A DNA stretch of 64,000 nucleotides, taken from Bacteriovorax stolpii. GTDB lineage: Bacteria > Bdellovibrionota > Bacteriovoracia > Bacteriovoracales > Bacteriovoracaceae. The position numbers were made by a program, and so were the translations under genes. A model generated the notes under the pieces. It did not search any database. It saw only the letters and a list, made by a program, of their open reading frames with translations, and had not been told where the DNA came from. Shown piece after piece: positions 24,212-35,300 of the stretch. The DNA is taken from NCBI RefSeq assembly GCF_002872415.1, contig NZ_CP025704.1, positions 2,790,001 to 2,854,000 of the forward strand, given 5' to 3'. Every line of letters begins with the position of its first letter. Within the stretch, counting starts at the first letter, position 1.

Positions 24212-25063
24212 TTACAAGATTGTGTCAAGGACCACAATTGCGTCGATCCCACAGACATTTAAAAGCCCTAGCTGGCCGATAACCACGCTGGCAGAGGCAT
24301 AACTGCTAGTGCGGAGTTTCTCTTTAAGGGCATATAATCCATCCATAAGCGGAAGGCAGATGTAGGCCTTCAGGCGGTCAAGAACCGGGTTGGTTCCTAC
24401 TGCTTTTGGAGTAATCCCCAGGCGTCTCATGCGATGGTTGAATTTCATCGCCTGACTCCACATCAATGTTTCATCTGTGTGATAAAAAATTGAAATGGTA
24501 ATCGAGATATCGTATAAGCCATTTTTTACGTAATGACCTGAAGTAAAAGGGATATGAACGGCTTCACCACTCTTAAAATTATACTTATGAGCAGACTTAT
24601 CTTTTTCCTCCGTCCATTCCTGAACGCTGTCTTTATGATCCATATAGGATTCAAGTTCTTTATGAGGGATAATACCCTCTACTCTTGGAGGAAATACAGC
24701 GAGCTCTTTACTGCCGCGAATTTGGAAAATAAAGTTTGAATAGCGGTCAAAGTGAAACGGAGTCACAGCTCCTGGTGAAGCAATAAAAAGCCATAACATT
24801 GGCTCAAGCGGCTTCGTTCCAGTGCCATTTTTTTTCATTAAGACTCCAACGTCGTGGCAGATATTTTCAAATAAGTTTTTAAATGAAGGGTGTAGCTCTG
24901 GATTTCTAACAGCAATATAAGCGCTTCCAGTTCTGATATTTTCGATGACTTCGTTTAAATCAAAACCTTTTTTTCCTTCTCTCAAAATATGTTCGAAGTC
25001 TGTTTTTAGATTGCTTAGTCCCTTTGAAAACATCACCTTCTCTTCTGGAAGAGAAGTGATCAC
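24212..25063 (-). CDS. JmjC/cupin_8-type oxygenase, 3' part of a split gene
   Basis: 283 residues. The catalytic core of JmjC/cupin-8 Fe(II)/2-oxoglutarate enzymes is present: PFHFDR (His-x-Asp) and HYVKNG (second His), with FQIRGSKELAVFPPR between. It aligns along its length with the gene at 25319-26203. The 5' end has been cut off by a 26-bp duplication: the first 49 codons are in another frame (25060-25209). Translation could restart at GTG 25063, which overlaps the upstream stop as GTGA with GGAAG ahead. The C-terminus carries ~25 extra residues ending VVLDTIL. Substrate unknown; a role in NRPS tailoring is suggested by the operon. Confidence 0.75.
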   Translation of the reverse strand: MITSLPEEKVMFSKGLSNLKTDFEHILREGKKGFDLNEVIENIRTGSAYIAVRNPELHPSFKNLFENICHDVGVLMKKNGTGTKPLEPMLWLFIASPGAVTPFHFDRYSNFIFQIRGSKELAVFPPRVEGIIPHKELESYMDHKDSVQEWTEEKDKSAHKYNFKSGEAVHIPFTSGHYVKNGLYDISITISIFYHTDETLMWSQAMKFNHRMRRLGITPKAVGTNPVLDRLKAYICLPLMDGLYALKEKLRTSSYASASVVIGQLGLLNVCGIDAIVVLDTIL

Positions 25064-25093
25064 TTCTCTTCCAGAAGAGAAGTGATCACTTCT
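25037..25093. repeat. 46-bp perfect palindrome made by a 26-bp tandem duplication
   Basis: Bases 25037-25082 equal their own reverse complement (23-bp arms, centre TGA|TCA). The same region is a 26-bp direct repeat (25042-25067 and 25068-25093) whose units differ only in the central dinucleotide, TG versus CA. That difference is what makes the palindrome perfect. It breaks the reading frame of the oxygenase gene. Confidence 0.9.
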
Positions 25094-25209
25094 GAAAGGT
25101 TTTCAAATGTCAGTGCAGGGTGATCAGCGAGGTTGTGAGTAAATTCGAAAGACTGTTGATCCAGATTTTTTGGATCAATAGCACCCTTTAAACACTTCAT
25201 GTCCTTCAT
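25060..25209 (-). pseudogene. 5' fragment of the split JmjC/cupin gene (49 codons)
   Basis: ATG 25209 has GAGG 7 nt ahead. The product reads MKDMKCLKGAIDPKNLDQQS, continues with FEFTHNLADHPALTFENLSE and stops at TGA after LLEEK. It is clearly the N-terminus of the oxygenase, since the paralogue begins MKSLKCFEG and has FEFRHTMADHPALT at the same place. Removing one copy of the 26-bp repeat at 25042-25093 restores SEVITSLPEEKVMFSKG in a single frame, which matches the paralogue's ILQELPKDRVMFSKG. The complete gene would span 24212-25209. Confidence 0.8.
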
Positions 25210-25318
25210 CACTATACCTCGGTTAAAAATATGGATGTAGGTTTATAGCGTCCTTCAGGATTGTATGCCAGCCCAAACAAAAAACAGTGTAAAAGTTTAC
25301 CAGACTAAAGGCCTGAAA

Positions 25319-26203
25319 CTAGAAAAAGAGCACCAGGATCTTCTTGGCCACGATAAACATCCCGTCTACCGCCGGTAAAAGGCCTGCTTTTAGCCTGTCA
25401 ACAAGGGGTGAGTTCCCCACGGCCTTGGGTTTTAGTCCAAAACGTCTAAGCCTATTATTGAGCTTCATGGCACTTGTCCATTTCATCGTCTCATTTGAGT
25501 GGAAGAAAATCGACATAGTAATTGAAATGTCCTCCGGCCCATTTTTTACGTAGTGACCAGAGACAAAAGGAATGTGAACGGCCTCTCCGGCCTTAAAATT
25601 AAATTTGTGAGCAAAACGATCGAGCTCCTCTCGCCACGGTGGAAGAGCTGAGGCCCTCTCCAGGTAGGTTTCAATGTCTTTAGCGCTAATAATCTCTTCT
25701 ACTCGAGGAGGAAAAACAGCAAGCTCTTTGCTTCCGCGAATCTGGAAAATGAAATTAGAAGAGCGGTCAAAATGAAAAGGAGTAATGGCATTAGGAGAAG
25801 CAATGAAGAGCCAGATCATGGGCTCCAATACCTTGTTGCCTGTTTTATTTAATTTGAGCAGTTCACTGATATCCGCCAGTAAATCTCCATAAAGTTCTTT
25901 AAAAGATGGATGCAGTTCCAGGTTTCTGGCAGCAATGTAGCAGTTAGAAGTCCTGATGGTTTCAATGATCTCGTTTAGATCGAGTTTTTTTGTATCGTTA
26001 TCCAGGGCATCGTCAAAGTTGACTCCCAAGTCGTTGAGCCCTTTTGAAAACATCACCCTGTCTTTGGGAAGTTCTTGAAGAATTTTAGAAATGCTTTCGA
26101 TAGTTAAGGCCGGGTGATCCGCCATTGTATGGCGAAACTCAAAAGGTCCGCGGTCTAGTTTAAAGTTCTCAAAATCCCCTTCGAAACATTTTAAGCTCTT
26201 CAT
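25319..26203 (-). CDS. JmjC/cupin_8-type Fe(II)/2-oxoglutarate oxygenase
   Basis: 294 residues, intact. An N-terminal helical part (~1-110) leads to the cupin core with PFHFDRSS (His-x-Asp) and SGHYVKNG (second His), separated by FQIRGSKELAVFPPR, the usual JmjC/cupin-8 layout. The family hydroxylates proteins or small molecules. It is 10 bp from the GH-like gene upstream and thus at the end of the NRPS/PKS operon, with a split paralogue next. Hydroxylation of a carrier-bound residue or of the finished peptide is one possibility; protein hydroxylation is another. Confidence 0.8.
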   Translation of the reverse strand: MKSLKCFEGDFENFKLDRGPFEFRHTMADHPALTIESISKILQELPKDRVMFSKGLNDLGVNFDDALDNDTKKLDLNEIIETIRTSNCYIAARNLELHPSFKELYGDLLADISELLKLNKTGNKVLEPMIWLFIASPNAITPFHFDRSSNFIFQIRGSKELAVFPPRVEEIISAKDIETYLERASALPPWREELDRFAHKFNFKAGEAVHIPFVSGHYVKNGPEDISITMSIFFHSNETMKWTSAMKLNNRLRRFGLKPKAVGNSPLVDRLKAGLLPAVDGMFIVAKKILVLFF

Positions 26204-26213
26204 TGCTCTTGCC

Positions 26214-29200
26214 CTATTTTTTCAAAAATATATTCCTTAAATGCCCATTTAACTGCGATTCAAAATCGCGGAAATTATTCTTCTTATTGCTCATAAAAGT
26301 CGTCGAGGAATAAAAATAATTCTCGCGCTTAAGAGCATCCATCCAGGACTTGGCAGAGTTCAGGGCCTCTCTTGGTCCTGAGTTATTTGCAATCGCCTCT
26401 TCTAAAACTTTAAGCTTCTTAAAAGCATGCAATCCTTCTGTGGCCAGTTCAAATCTAAGAGCAGATAAGAGCTTTCCATCTTTTGTCGGATAGAACATAA
26501 CCACATCTGCCTCCCTTCCGTCAAAGTCGTAATATGGATAATTGTTAACTGCATTTGCATGCCACTCTAAGTATTGAGATAGGCCGTTTAAGCGAGCGAT
26601 ATATAATCCCAATCCAAAAGAAAAGCGCGGGTCATCTAGATTGGCTGCCGAAGCATTATAGAAGCCCCAGCGAAGACGGTTGTCTTTTAATCTGGAAATA
26701 TCAGCTTTTGAAAGGCTGGAATAAAAACCATAAGTAAAATAGCTATTCAGTTTTGCAGAGTCTCCACCATGAAATGATCCAAATCCTCCCAATGGCATAA
26801 AAGGAAAATGCTTGCTTAATTTTTTGGCCAGCTCAATATCAGAAGCTATTTTATCCGAATACCCTCCGGCCTCATCACTGAACGTGTGAACAATTTTTGG
26901 CCATTCTTTTTTGCTCATTAACGATTTTAAATCTGAAGCTGACTTGGCGAAATAATCATCGTCTGACATTCCGGCAGGCTTCTTGTTGAGATCAATCATT
27001 GATTGAGGAAATTGTCCGCCGTAAGAATAAACTGTATCAATTCCCCACTTGGTGCTTTCCTTAAAAAGATCATTCAAATCTGAGACATCTTCAGGAAGGC
27101 CAGTGAAGGTCGTAAAGCCTGCCTCTCCCAGCTTATTTAAGGCCATGTGACGGTATTTTTTTCTCATTTCTTTATATCCGCCTCGCGGATAATAACTGTA
27201 CGGAAGCGGGTCCAATCCAAAAAAGCCCACTGGAAATTCTATTTTAGGAAGCGTGTAATTTAAAACCGCAACTTCTGTTGGAAGGCTGATTTGTTCAGTG
27301 CCTTTATGGATAACAACATTCCCTTTAAAGAGACCTTTGGGAGTTTTGTCGCTCATTTTTACCTGAAGCCAAAGGTACTTATTCTGCCCCTTTTTGACAA
27401 CAACTGACACATCGTTCATTGGCCTTAAGTATTTTCCCGTTAAAAGATAGGTCTCATGATTGATATCCGGTGACGTGTATTGAAAAACAAGATCACTTAC
27501 GGCCACTTCAGAACCTTTAATTTTTTCACCTTTTTCATTGGTAAAATCGCTAAAGCTCCAGCTGATTTTTTCATCATTCGTGCTCGAAGCCGTTAGCTGC
27601 AGCAGTTGATAAGGAGTGTCTCCAGCGCCACCTTGAAATAACAAAGAAGTCCCGGAAGCTTTCTTGACGGCCAGAGGATTTAAGTAAAGATCTGGTTCAA
27701 CAATCGCTGCTTGGAATTTTTGTGCAGGATTAATTTTCTCATTCTTGGCAATAGAATGAGTCATCCAATCAAATTCCTGCTTGTTTCTTTTTTCTAGAGC
27801 ACTCTTATAGGCCAGCCCCTGAACATCGGCATTTTTATTCCAAAGCACCAGTGAGTTTAAAGATATGCCTGTCGCATCCCCTTCAAATTCAAGGTCAAGA
27901 ATTCCATTAGAAACTTCTACTGTTTTATCAATTGTATGAAACACTTTTGATAAATAGAGGTCGTAAGGATGATCAAGCGGCTCAGGAGTGATACTTTCAA
28001 AACGCAGCAGATCGCTGACAAAATCAGAAGCAGACCCGCGGGTTTCTTTAAAGACCGGCGCTCCATTGGCGTAAACAGTGCGGTCTGACCAGAAAGGAAC
28101 ATCCCAATAGCCAAGTTTATCTACAACCAGGTTCATTTGATACTTCCCATTTGGAAGTTTCACTCTAAAATGACCGCCTAAAACTCCAATCGTGTGTCTT
28201 AACATTTCACTGGCGTATTGAGAGTCTTCGACTCGCCAGAATTTAGGTTCAACAAAACCATAACCGCGCTGGTCGTTATACGCAGTTTGAGTTGAAACTT
28301 GGGTAAGGTTGGTGTTGTTATTGGCCTTATGTGAAGTGAAGTCAAAGGCCTTCACGCCTTCCGGAATGGCCGGCATTGGGTTTGAAACTAACGAGATATT
28401 ATCAATTAAGAAGTTTTTCTTCTCAAAGGAGCTCTTTGAATCAGGATCAATAACAATAAAAACTTTTTCTAGTTTACTTAAATTTACCGGACGGTTAAAT
28501 CGATGAGAGCCCCTCTCCCCTACAAACTGGGTAAGTGAGAAATTGAGTTTATTCCACCCCGGAGCCAGAGTAGATTTGTGATTGACCTGCGACCAGTAAT
28601 TAGTCGTTTGATTATCGGCCAACGTTAGATAGAAGTCAGTGTAGTTGTCATTCGGATTAAAGACATCCATTTCAATGCGGTCATAGGCTGACCAGTCTTT
28701 GACTGGCATTTTATCAACTTTGAAATTAAAGAATTTTTGCGGAGTAAAAGACCCCGCTTTGTTTTTTAGATCAAAAGGATGCCCGGACTCATTCTTGTCA
28801 AAAGTATAAAGAGATCTTTTTGCTGCCGCCTTAGCGATATACTTTTTTTCCGAGGCCTGTGGCAGAGGCATTGGTGCTTCAATAGAAACTTTATCATTGC
28901 CGCTTTCAACTTTTTCAAGGTAGAAGTCGTCTACCCAAATCTGACCTGGAGATTTTAAACGGAACCAGACAGTCAGGTCTGAAGCTTTAACTTTTATAGT
29001 GTATTCAATTTTTCTCCAGTCGTAGTCCCCGCTTAAATCCATAAACGGTGACACTGTACCGAAGCCTCCGTCGTAAAAGTGCCAGAAAGAAGCCCCTTCT
29101 ACGCCTTTTTGCACGTCCTTTGCTCTCACGTATGTAATGACTTTATAATTTCCTGGCGAGAGGTCGTTCCATGTAAAGTAAGCCGTTTCACTTTCGCCCC

Positions 29201-29387
29201 AATCAGTCGAGAGCCAAAGACTGCTGCCTTCTTTATCACGTCCTTGATTGGTTACATAAGCGCCAGTACCTTCCCCATAAAAACTCCACTGCGGCTCCTT
29301 AGGAGTGAAGCTGAAGCTTTTAGAGTAAGCGCATCCGACTAAAAGAGAGAAACTCAAAACCGATGAGAGTAAATACTTTGTTTTCAT
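26214..29387 (-). CDS. Large lipoprotein with CBM-like modules and GH123-like catalytic region
   Basis: 1057 residues. Lipobox LLVGC at ~15-19. Residues ~30-160 and ~190-340 look like jelly-roll carbohydrate-binding modules (GNYKVITYVRAKD, WVDDFYLEKV; later a second WNKLNFSLTQFV). The C-terminal half (~700-1050) resembles GH123/DUF4091 beta-N-acetylgalactosaminidases: a (beta/alpha)8-like stretch with an adjacent Asp-Glu pair in HTFSDEAGG (~836), as in that family's substrate-assisted mechanism. Assignment is by pattern only. It lies 10 bp after the NRPS gene and 10 bp before the oxygenase gene, so it is co-transcribed. Confidence 0.7.
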   Translation of the reverse strand: MKTKYLLSSVLSFSLLVGCAYSKSFSFTPKEPQWSFYGEGTGAYVTNQGRDKEGSSLWLSTDWGESETAYFTWNDLSPGNYKVITYVRAKDVQKGVEGASFWHFYDGGFGTVSPFMDLSGDYDWRKIEYTIKVKASDLTVWFRLKSPGQIWVDDFYLEKVESGNDKVSIEAPMPLPQASEKKYIAKAAAKRSLYTFDKNESGHPFDLKNKAGSFTPQKFFNFKVDKMPVKDWSAYDRIEMDVFNPNDNYTDFYLTLADNQTTNYWSQVNHKSTLAPGWNKLNFSLTQFVGERGSHRFNRPVNLSKLEKVFIVIDPDSKSSFEKKNFLIDNISLVSNPMPAIPEGVKAFDFTSHKANNNTNLTQVSTQTAYNDQRGYGFVEPKFWRVEDSQYASEMLRHTIGVLGGHFRVKLPNGKYQMNLVVDKLGYWDVPFWSDRTVYANGAPVFKETRGSASDFVSDLLRFESITPEPLDHPYDLYLSKVFHTIDKTVEVSNGILDLEFEGDATGISLNSLVLWNKNADVQGLAYKSALEKRNKQEFDWMTHSIAKNEKINPAQKFQAAIVEPDLYLNPLAVKKASGTSLLFQGGAGDTPYQLLQLTASSTNDEKISWSFSDFTNEKGEKIKGSEVAVSDLVFQYTSPDINHETYLLTGKYLRPMNDVSVVVKKGQNKYLWLQVKMSDKTPKGLFKGNVVIHKGTEQISLPTEVAVLNYTLPKIEFPVGFFGLDPLPYSYYPRGGYKEMRKKYRHMALNKLGEAGFTTFTGLPEDVSDLNDLFKESTKWGIDTVYSYGGQFPQSMIDLNKKPAGMSDDDYFAKSASDLKSLMSKKEWPKIVHTFSDEAGGYSDKIASDIELAKKLSKHFPFMPLGGFGSFHGGDSAKLNSYFTYGFYSSLSKADISRLKDNRLRWGFYNASAANLDDPRFSFGLGLYIARLNGLSQYLEWHANAVNNYPYYDFDGREADVVMFYPTKDGKLLSALRFELATEGLHAFKKLKVLEEAIANNSGPREALNSAKSWMDALKRENYFYSSTTFMSNKKNNFRDFESQLNGHLRNIFLKK

Positions 29388-29397
29388 AGCATGTAGA

Positions 29398-32300
29398 TTA
29401 AATTAATTTTTTTAAGACTGCAATCAGCTCCGGGCTCTCGATGAATCTTTCATGTGAGGCCGAAATTTCATAAGTGCGAATTTCTCCTTTCACAATTCCA
29501 TCCCATCCAAGCAGAGGATCGCTGTACCATCCTACTTTCTCGACATTGGCGCGAATCAGGTCAATATCACCTTCGTAGCGCTTTTTAGGATAATACTTCC
29601 AAAGGGCCTTGTAATTCGTTGACTCAATCTCATGCAGTAAAGCAGGCAGAGGCGGAAGTTTCCCAAAAAATCTGCAAACTGAGATTTGAGAATTAAGGAA
29701 AAACTTCTTTGATTTTATCAGCAATGCACTTTTTACTTTCTCAAGAAAAGTGCGCTCGTCTTTTTCGACATAATTTTGAAGATCTAAATTAGGTCCAAAA
29801 GTGTCGAACATAATAAGTTTTTCAATTTTTTCACCGGCATCCATAAGCTGAATCGCCGCTTCAAAGGCCACCATCCCCCCCATTGATCCACCAGCAAGTA
29901 GATAAGGTCCTTCTGGCTGAATAAGCCTGATTTCTCTTACGTAAGCACGGGCCATTTCTTCAACGGTCTGCAATGGAAGATCATTGGCATTTAAAAGACC
30001 TACCGATTGTAAGGCCATTAAAGGCCTGTCATTTTTTGCGGCCGGCATTAGGGTGATGTAGTTAAGAACGTTTCCGCCCACTCCGTGAAAACAGAAAAAT
30101 GGATTTTTCTTTCCTGAAGCTTTAATAATGACCAGTGATTTATAAATTTGAAGTGTCTGAGGCATTACATTGGCCGCTGCCTCATAGACAGGCACTGATG
30201 TCTTCTCAATCTTGCTGTAGACAACTGTTTTAAAGCTTTGAAAGCTAGAGGCTTCAATTAGTAGGGCCAGTGGAAGATCGAGATTATATTTCTCAGAAAT
30301 CTTGGCGTACATTTGAACCGCAAGAAGTGAGTTTCCGCCGACATCAAAGAAGTTATCACTCGCCTTTAAATCGCTGATGCCTAACACATCCATCCAGGTC
30401 TTTTTCATGAATGTATCAAACTCATCCTGAATGCTGGCAACTTCACTCACTTTAATTTGAGCTAATGGCTGCATTTCAACCGGAGCATTTTCTGCGATCT
30501 TGGCTGCATTCATCTTCGTTAATGTCTTTTTATCAATCTTTCCATTTAACGTCTTTGGAAGATCATCAATCGCAATAAAGTGCGATGGAATCATATAGGC
30601 CGGAAGAACTTTTACCAACTGCTCTCTTAATTTTCTTTCTTCTAAAGTCTGTTTGCTCTTAATGTAAGCCACAATTCTCACGTCACCAGCTCTGTACTCG
30701 CTAGTGATCGCTGCTGCTTCTAAAACTCCATCAAGCTTAGCAATTTGAGCTTCAATTTCACCAAGCTCAATTCTGTAACCGCGAACCTTGACCTGTCCGT
30801 CATTTCTGCCCAGGCATTCTACTTCTCCGTTTGCTCTAAAGCGCGCCAGGTCTCCTGTCGCGTACATTTTAGCACCCGGAATAAATGGGTCGGCCACAAA
30901 ACGCTCTTCTGTCAGGTCACTTCTGCCAAAGTAGCCTTTCGCAAGACCAATTCCTCCAATGAAAAGCTCTCCACTCGCTCCAATCGGACGGTGTTTATGG
31001 TTTTCATCAAGGACGTATAAAGTTGTATTGTCGATTCCACTTCCAATCGTAATCACTTCGTCAGTTGGAAGCAGGCGCTTACAAGACGACCACACTGTCG
31101 TCTCTGTCGGCCCGTACATATTCCAGACTTCAAGACAAATTGGAGTTAATGTTTTTGCTAAATCAATTGGGAAGGCTTCGCCTCCGCAAAGGATTTTAAG
31201 CGACTTGTCGCCTTTCCAGCCTGAAGCAAGAAGCAGTCGCCATGTCGATGGAGTCGCTTGCATCACTGAGATTTTTTTAGTTTCTAAGATTTTCTTTAGA
31301 ACCTGTCCATCCATTGCTTCCGAGCTGGTTGCCAGATAGATGCTTCCACCAGAGATTAATGGAAGATAAAGTTCTAAAACGGCGATATCAAAACTTAGGG
31401 TTGTGACGGCCAGAAGTTTATCGTCATTTTTCATCAAGTTCTTATGTTTCATTCCCAATAAGAAATTGATGACTGATAAATGTCCTAGTTCAACACCTTT
31501 TGGTTTTCCAGTTGAACCGGAAGTATAGATAACGTAGGCCGTATCTTCGAGTGAACTTCCAACATCTTTTAATTCATAATCGTATTTAGGATCGGTGATG
31601 AATTCTAATGTTAAAAGATTTTGCTTTATTAAAAAGCGCGATGCTAGTGAGCTTTCTGTAATAAGAGCTTTTGGATTAGAGCTCTCAATCATGTAATCCA
31701 GGCGCTCCTGAGGGAAGGCCGGGTCTAATGGAACGTAACCAGCTCCTGCTTTAAGAGCTCCGAAGATGGCAATTAATAAATGAAAATCGCGTGTAAGAGA
31801 AATACCGACCAGGTCTCCTCTTTTTACACCTGACTCAATCAGCTTATTTGCACAGCGAGTGGATAATTTATCCAGCTCCCGATAAGTCATCTGACCTTTA
31901 GAAGTCTCAATTGCAACCTTTTCCGGATTTCGTTTTGCATTTTCCATAAACAGCTTATGGAAAGGAACAAAAGTCGACATATCGCTGGCAGTGTTGTTCC
32001 AGTCCTTTAGGATAAGTTCCTGTTGTTTAGCCGGAATTGAATCAACATGCTTTAAAGGTATATTTTGATTTTTAAACAACCCGTCTAAAACATGGAAGAA
32101 ACAATCTGCAAATCTCTCAATTGTTTCCTGCTTGAAAAGATCGATGCGGTATTCGAAACCACCTTCAATTTTATCAGTTCCGGCATTGATCCATAAATCT
32201 AAATCAGTATGAGTCGAAGCGCGGTCAATCTCGACGAATGAATAAGGTGATCCATTTAATAAAGGCACTCTCTCCGTAATGTCTTTATATGAGAAAAATG

Positions 32301-35300
32301 TCTGGAAAACCGGAGAACGGCTGGCATCTTTAATTTGCGGCATCTGGTTTAAAATGACCTGAAATGGCACAAGCTGATGATCCAGAGACTCCGTCGTATT
32401 TTTAGAAACAATTTTTAAGTTTTCTTCAAATGATTTTGAATGATCAATCACTGACCTTAAGGCCAGCGTGTTCACAAAATAACCGATAGTCTGCATGACT
32501 TGTTCGTGGTGGCGTCCTCTCACCGGAATCCCCACAATCACATCACTTGCTCCGTCTTCTTGATCCATATAGCGGGCAATGGTTGTCTTAAACGCCGTCA
32601 GCATGACGTTAAACACAGATGTCTGATGGTTTCGAGCGTAATCGCGCACCAGCTTGGCCCTTTCTCCCGAAAGAGTAAATGGAATACTCGCCCCATTATG
32701 TGAGGCCACTAAAGGTCGCTTAAAATCCACCGGCAATTCTAAAACAGGCAGCGGCAGAGAAAGTTTTTCTTTCCAGAAATTGACTTCATGATTTAGACCA
32801 CCGCTGGCAATTAAATTCTCCAACCACACAGTATAATCAATATAAGTGTTTTCAGGATCTTTATTAAAACATGGCACTTCACCTTTTACCAAGGCAGAAT
32901 ACGCTGTATTTAGCTCTTCAAAGAAGATTTCAAAACTCCAGCCATCCCAGATTGCATGGTGAACCACAAAAGAGAAAATATAATCATCATGCCCCAGCTC
33001 ATAAAGCTTTGCTTTAAAGAGAGGTGCTTCTGAAATATTAAAGAGGACTTTCGCGTCCTTTTTAATTTGGTTGATGGCCTCGTCTTCACGGGCCTTCACG
33101 ACCTCAAGACGCGGTTTAAACATCGCTTCGTTTTCGCCCAGGACTTTTTGAACCAACATCCCCGATTCCATCTTTAAAACAGTTCTAAAAGACGGGTGTC
33201 TGGCAATCAGGCAATGAATTGTTTTTTCCAGCGCATTTTTATCGAGTTTTGACTTCACTCGCATTGCCGCCGGAAGATTGTGCATAATTGTCGATTTATT
33301 AACGCCTTCTAAAAACCAAATTTGCAGCTGGTTTCTGCTGACGCTAAAGCTATTTAAATCAGACTTCGCGATCACTGGAAGGTGTACTTCACTTGTGGCC
33401 GCGGCCTTCTCCAAATGACTGGCAAGAGTCATGATTGTCGGGTAATCGTTAATATCTTTAATTGAAACAGGTCTCTTTAAAAGATTTTTTAACTGAAAGA
33501 CCACTTCAATCACATAGAAAGAGTGTCCACCGATAGCAAAAAAGTTATCTTCAACACTGATGTCATTTTTATGAAGAATTTTTGACCAAACGTCCTTGAT
33601 CACTTTTTCTGTTTCTAAATTTCTTTTTAGTGTTTGGGCCGGCTCTGTTTTTTCAGAAGGAGTCACTTCGACAACTGTGTTGCCTGAAGCAATCTTGGCC
33701 GCATTCATCTTCGTTAATGTCTTTTTATCAATCTTTCCATTTAACGTCTTTGGAAGATCATCAATCGCAATAAAGTGCGATGGAATCATATAGGCCGGAA
33801 GAACTTTTACCAACTGCTCTCTTAATTTTCTTTCTTCTAAAGTTTGTTTGCTCTTAATGTAAGCCACAATTCTCACGTCACCAGCTCTGTACTCGCTAGT
33901 GATCGCTGCTGCTTCTAAAACTCCATCAAGCTTAGCAATTTGAGCTTCAATTTCACCAAGCTCAATTCTGTAACCGCGAACCTTGACCTGTCCGTCATTT
34001 CTGCCCAGGCATTCCACTTCTCCGTTTGCTCTAAAGCGCGCCAGGTCTCCTGTCGCGTACATTTTAGCTCCCGGAATAAATGGGTCGGCCACAAAACGCT
34101 CTTCTGTCAGGTCACTTCTGCCAAAGTAGCCTTTCGCAAGACCAATTCCTCCAATGAAAAGCTCTCCACTCGCTCCAATCGGACGGTGTTTATGGTTTTC
34201 ATCAAGGACGTATAAAGTTGTATTATCGATTCCACTTCCAATCGTAATCACTTCGTCAGTTGGAAGCAGGCGCTTACAAGACGACCACACTGTCGTCTCT
34301 GTCGGCCCGTACATATTCCAGACTTCAAGACAAATTGGAGTTAATGTTTTTGCTAAATCAATTGGGAAGGCTTCGCCTCCGCAAAGGATTTTAAGCGACT
34401 TGTCGCCTTTCCAGCCTGAAGCAAGAAGCAGTCGCCATGTCGATGGAGTCGCTTGCATCACTGAGATTTTTTTAGTTTCTAAGATTTTCTTTAGAACTTG
34501 TCCGTCCATTGCTTCTGAGCTGGTTGCCAGATAGACGCTCCCACCAGAGATTAATGGAAGATAAAGTTCTAAAACGGCAATATCAAAACTTAGAGTTGTA
34601 ACAGCGAGAAGTTTATCGTGAGGGGCCATGAGATTTTTATTCCTCATCGCCAATAGGAAATTGATCACTGATAAATGCCCTAGCTCCACGCCTTTTGGTT
34701 TTCCAGTTGATCCAGAAGTGTAAATAACATAGGCCGTATCATTAAGAGATGATTTTACATCTTTTAATTCGTAATCAAGGGCACTGTTATTAATAAAATC
34801 AGAAATCAGATGCACTTTGGTATTCAGAAAACGAGGTGCAAGGCTTTCTTCTGAAAGGAGCGCTTTTGGACGAGCGCTTTCAATCATGTAATCCAGTCGC
34901 TCTTGAGGGAAGGCCGGGTCTAATGGAACATACCCTGCTCCTGCTTTAAGAGCTCCGAAGATCGCAATTAATAAATGAAAATCGCGCGTAAGAGAAATAC
35001 CTACCAGGTCTCCTCTGCCAACACCCAATTCCATCAGTTTATTTGCACAGCGAGTGGATAATTTATCCAATTCTCCGTAAGTCATCTGGCCTTGTGATGT
35101 CTCAATCGCCACCTTTTCAGGGGTGATTCTCGCATTTTCCATAAAAAGTTTATGGAAAGGAACGAAACTCGACATATCACTAGCGGTATTATTCCACTCT
35201 CTTAAGATGAGAGTTTCCTGGTGGCGAGGAATGGGCGAAAGATTTTTTAGGGCAGTGCCTTTATTATCAAAAAGGGCATTTAAAACATGGAAGAAACACT

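Noticed and set aside
24070-24258. 62-codon reverse frame after the split oxygenase
   Set aside because: Overlaps the oxygenase 3' end, no ribosome site, no recognisable composition; likely chance.
25037-25093. Palindrome as an IS end, attachment site or operator
   Set aside because: It lies inside a coding frame, has no transposase or integrase nearby, and is fully explained by duplication of coding sequence.
30959-34534. Two identical 126-codon forward frames inside the NRPS gene
   Set aside because: They are shadows of the duplicated A-domain DNA, identical because of the near-identical blocks.
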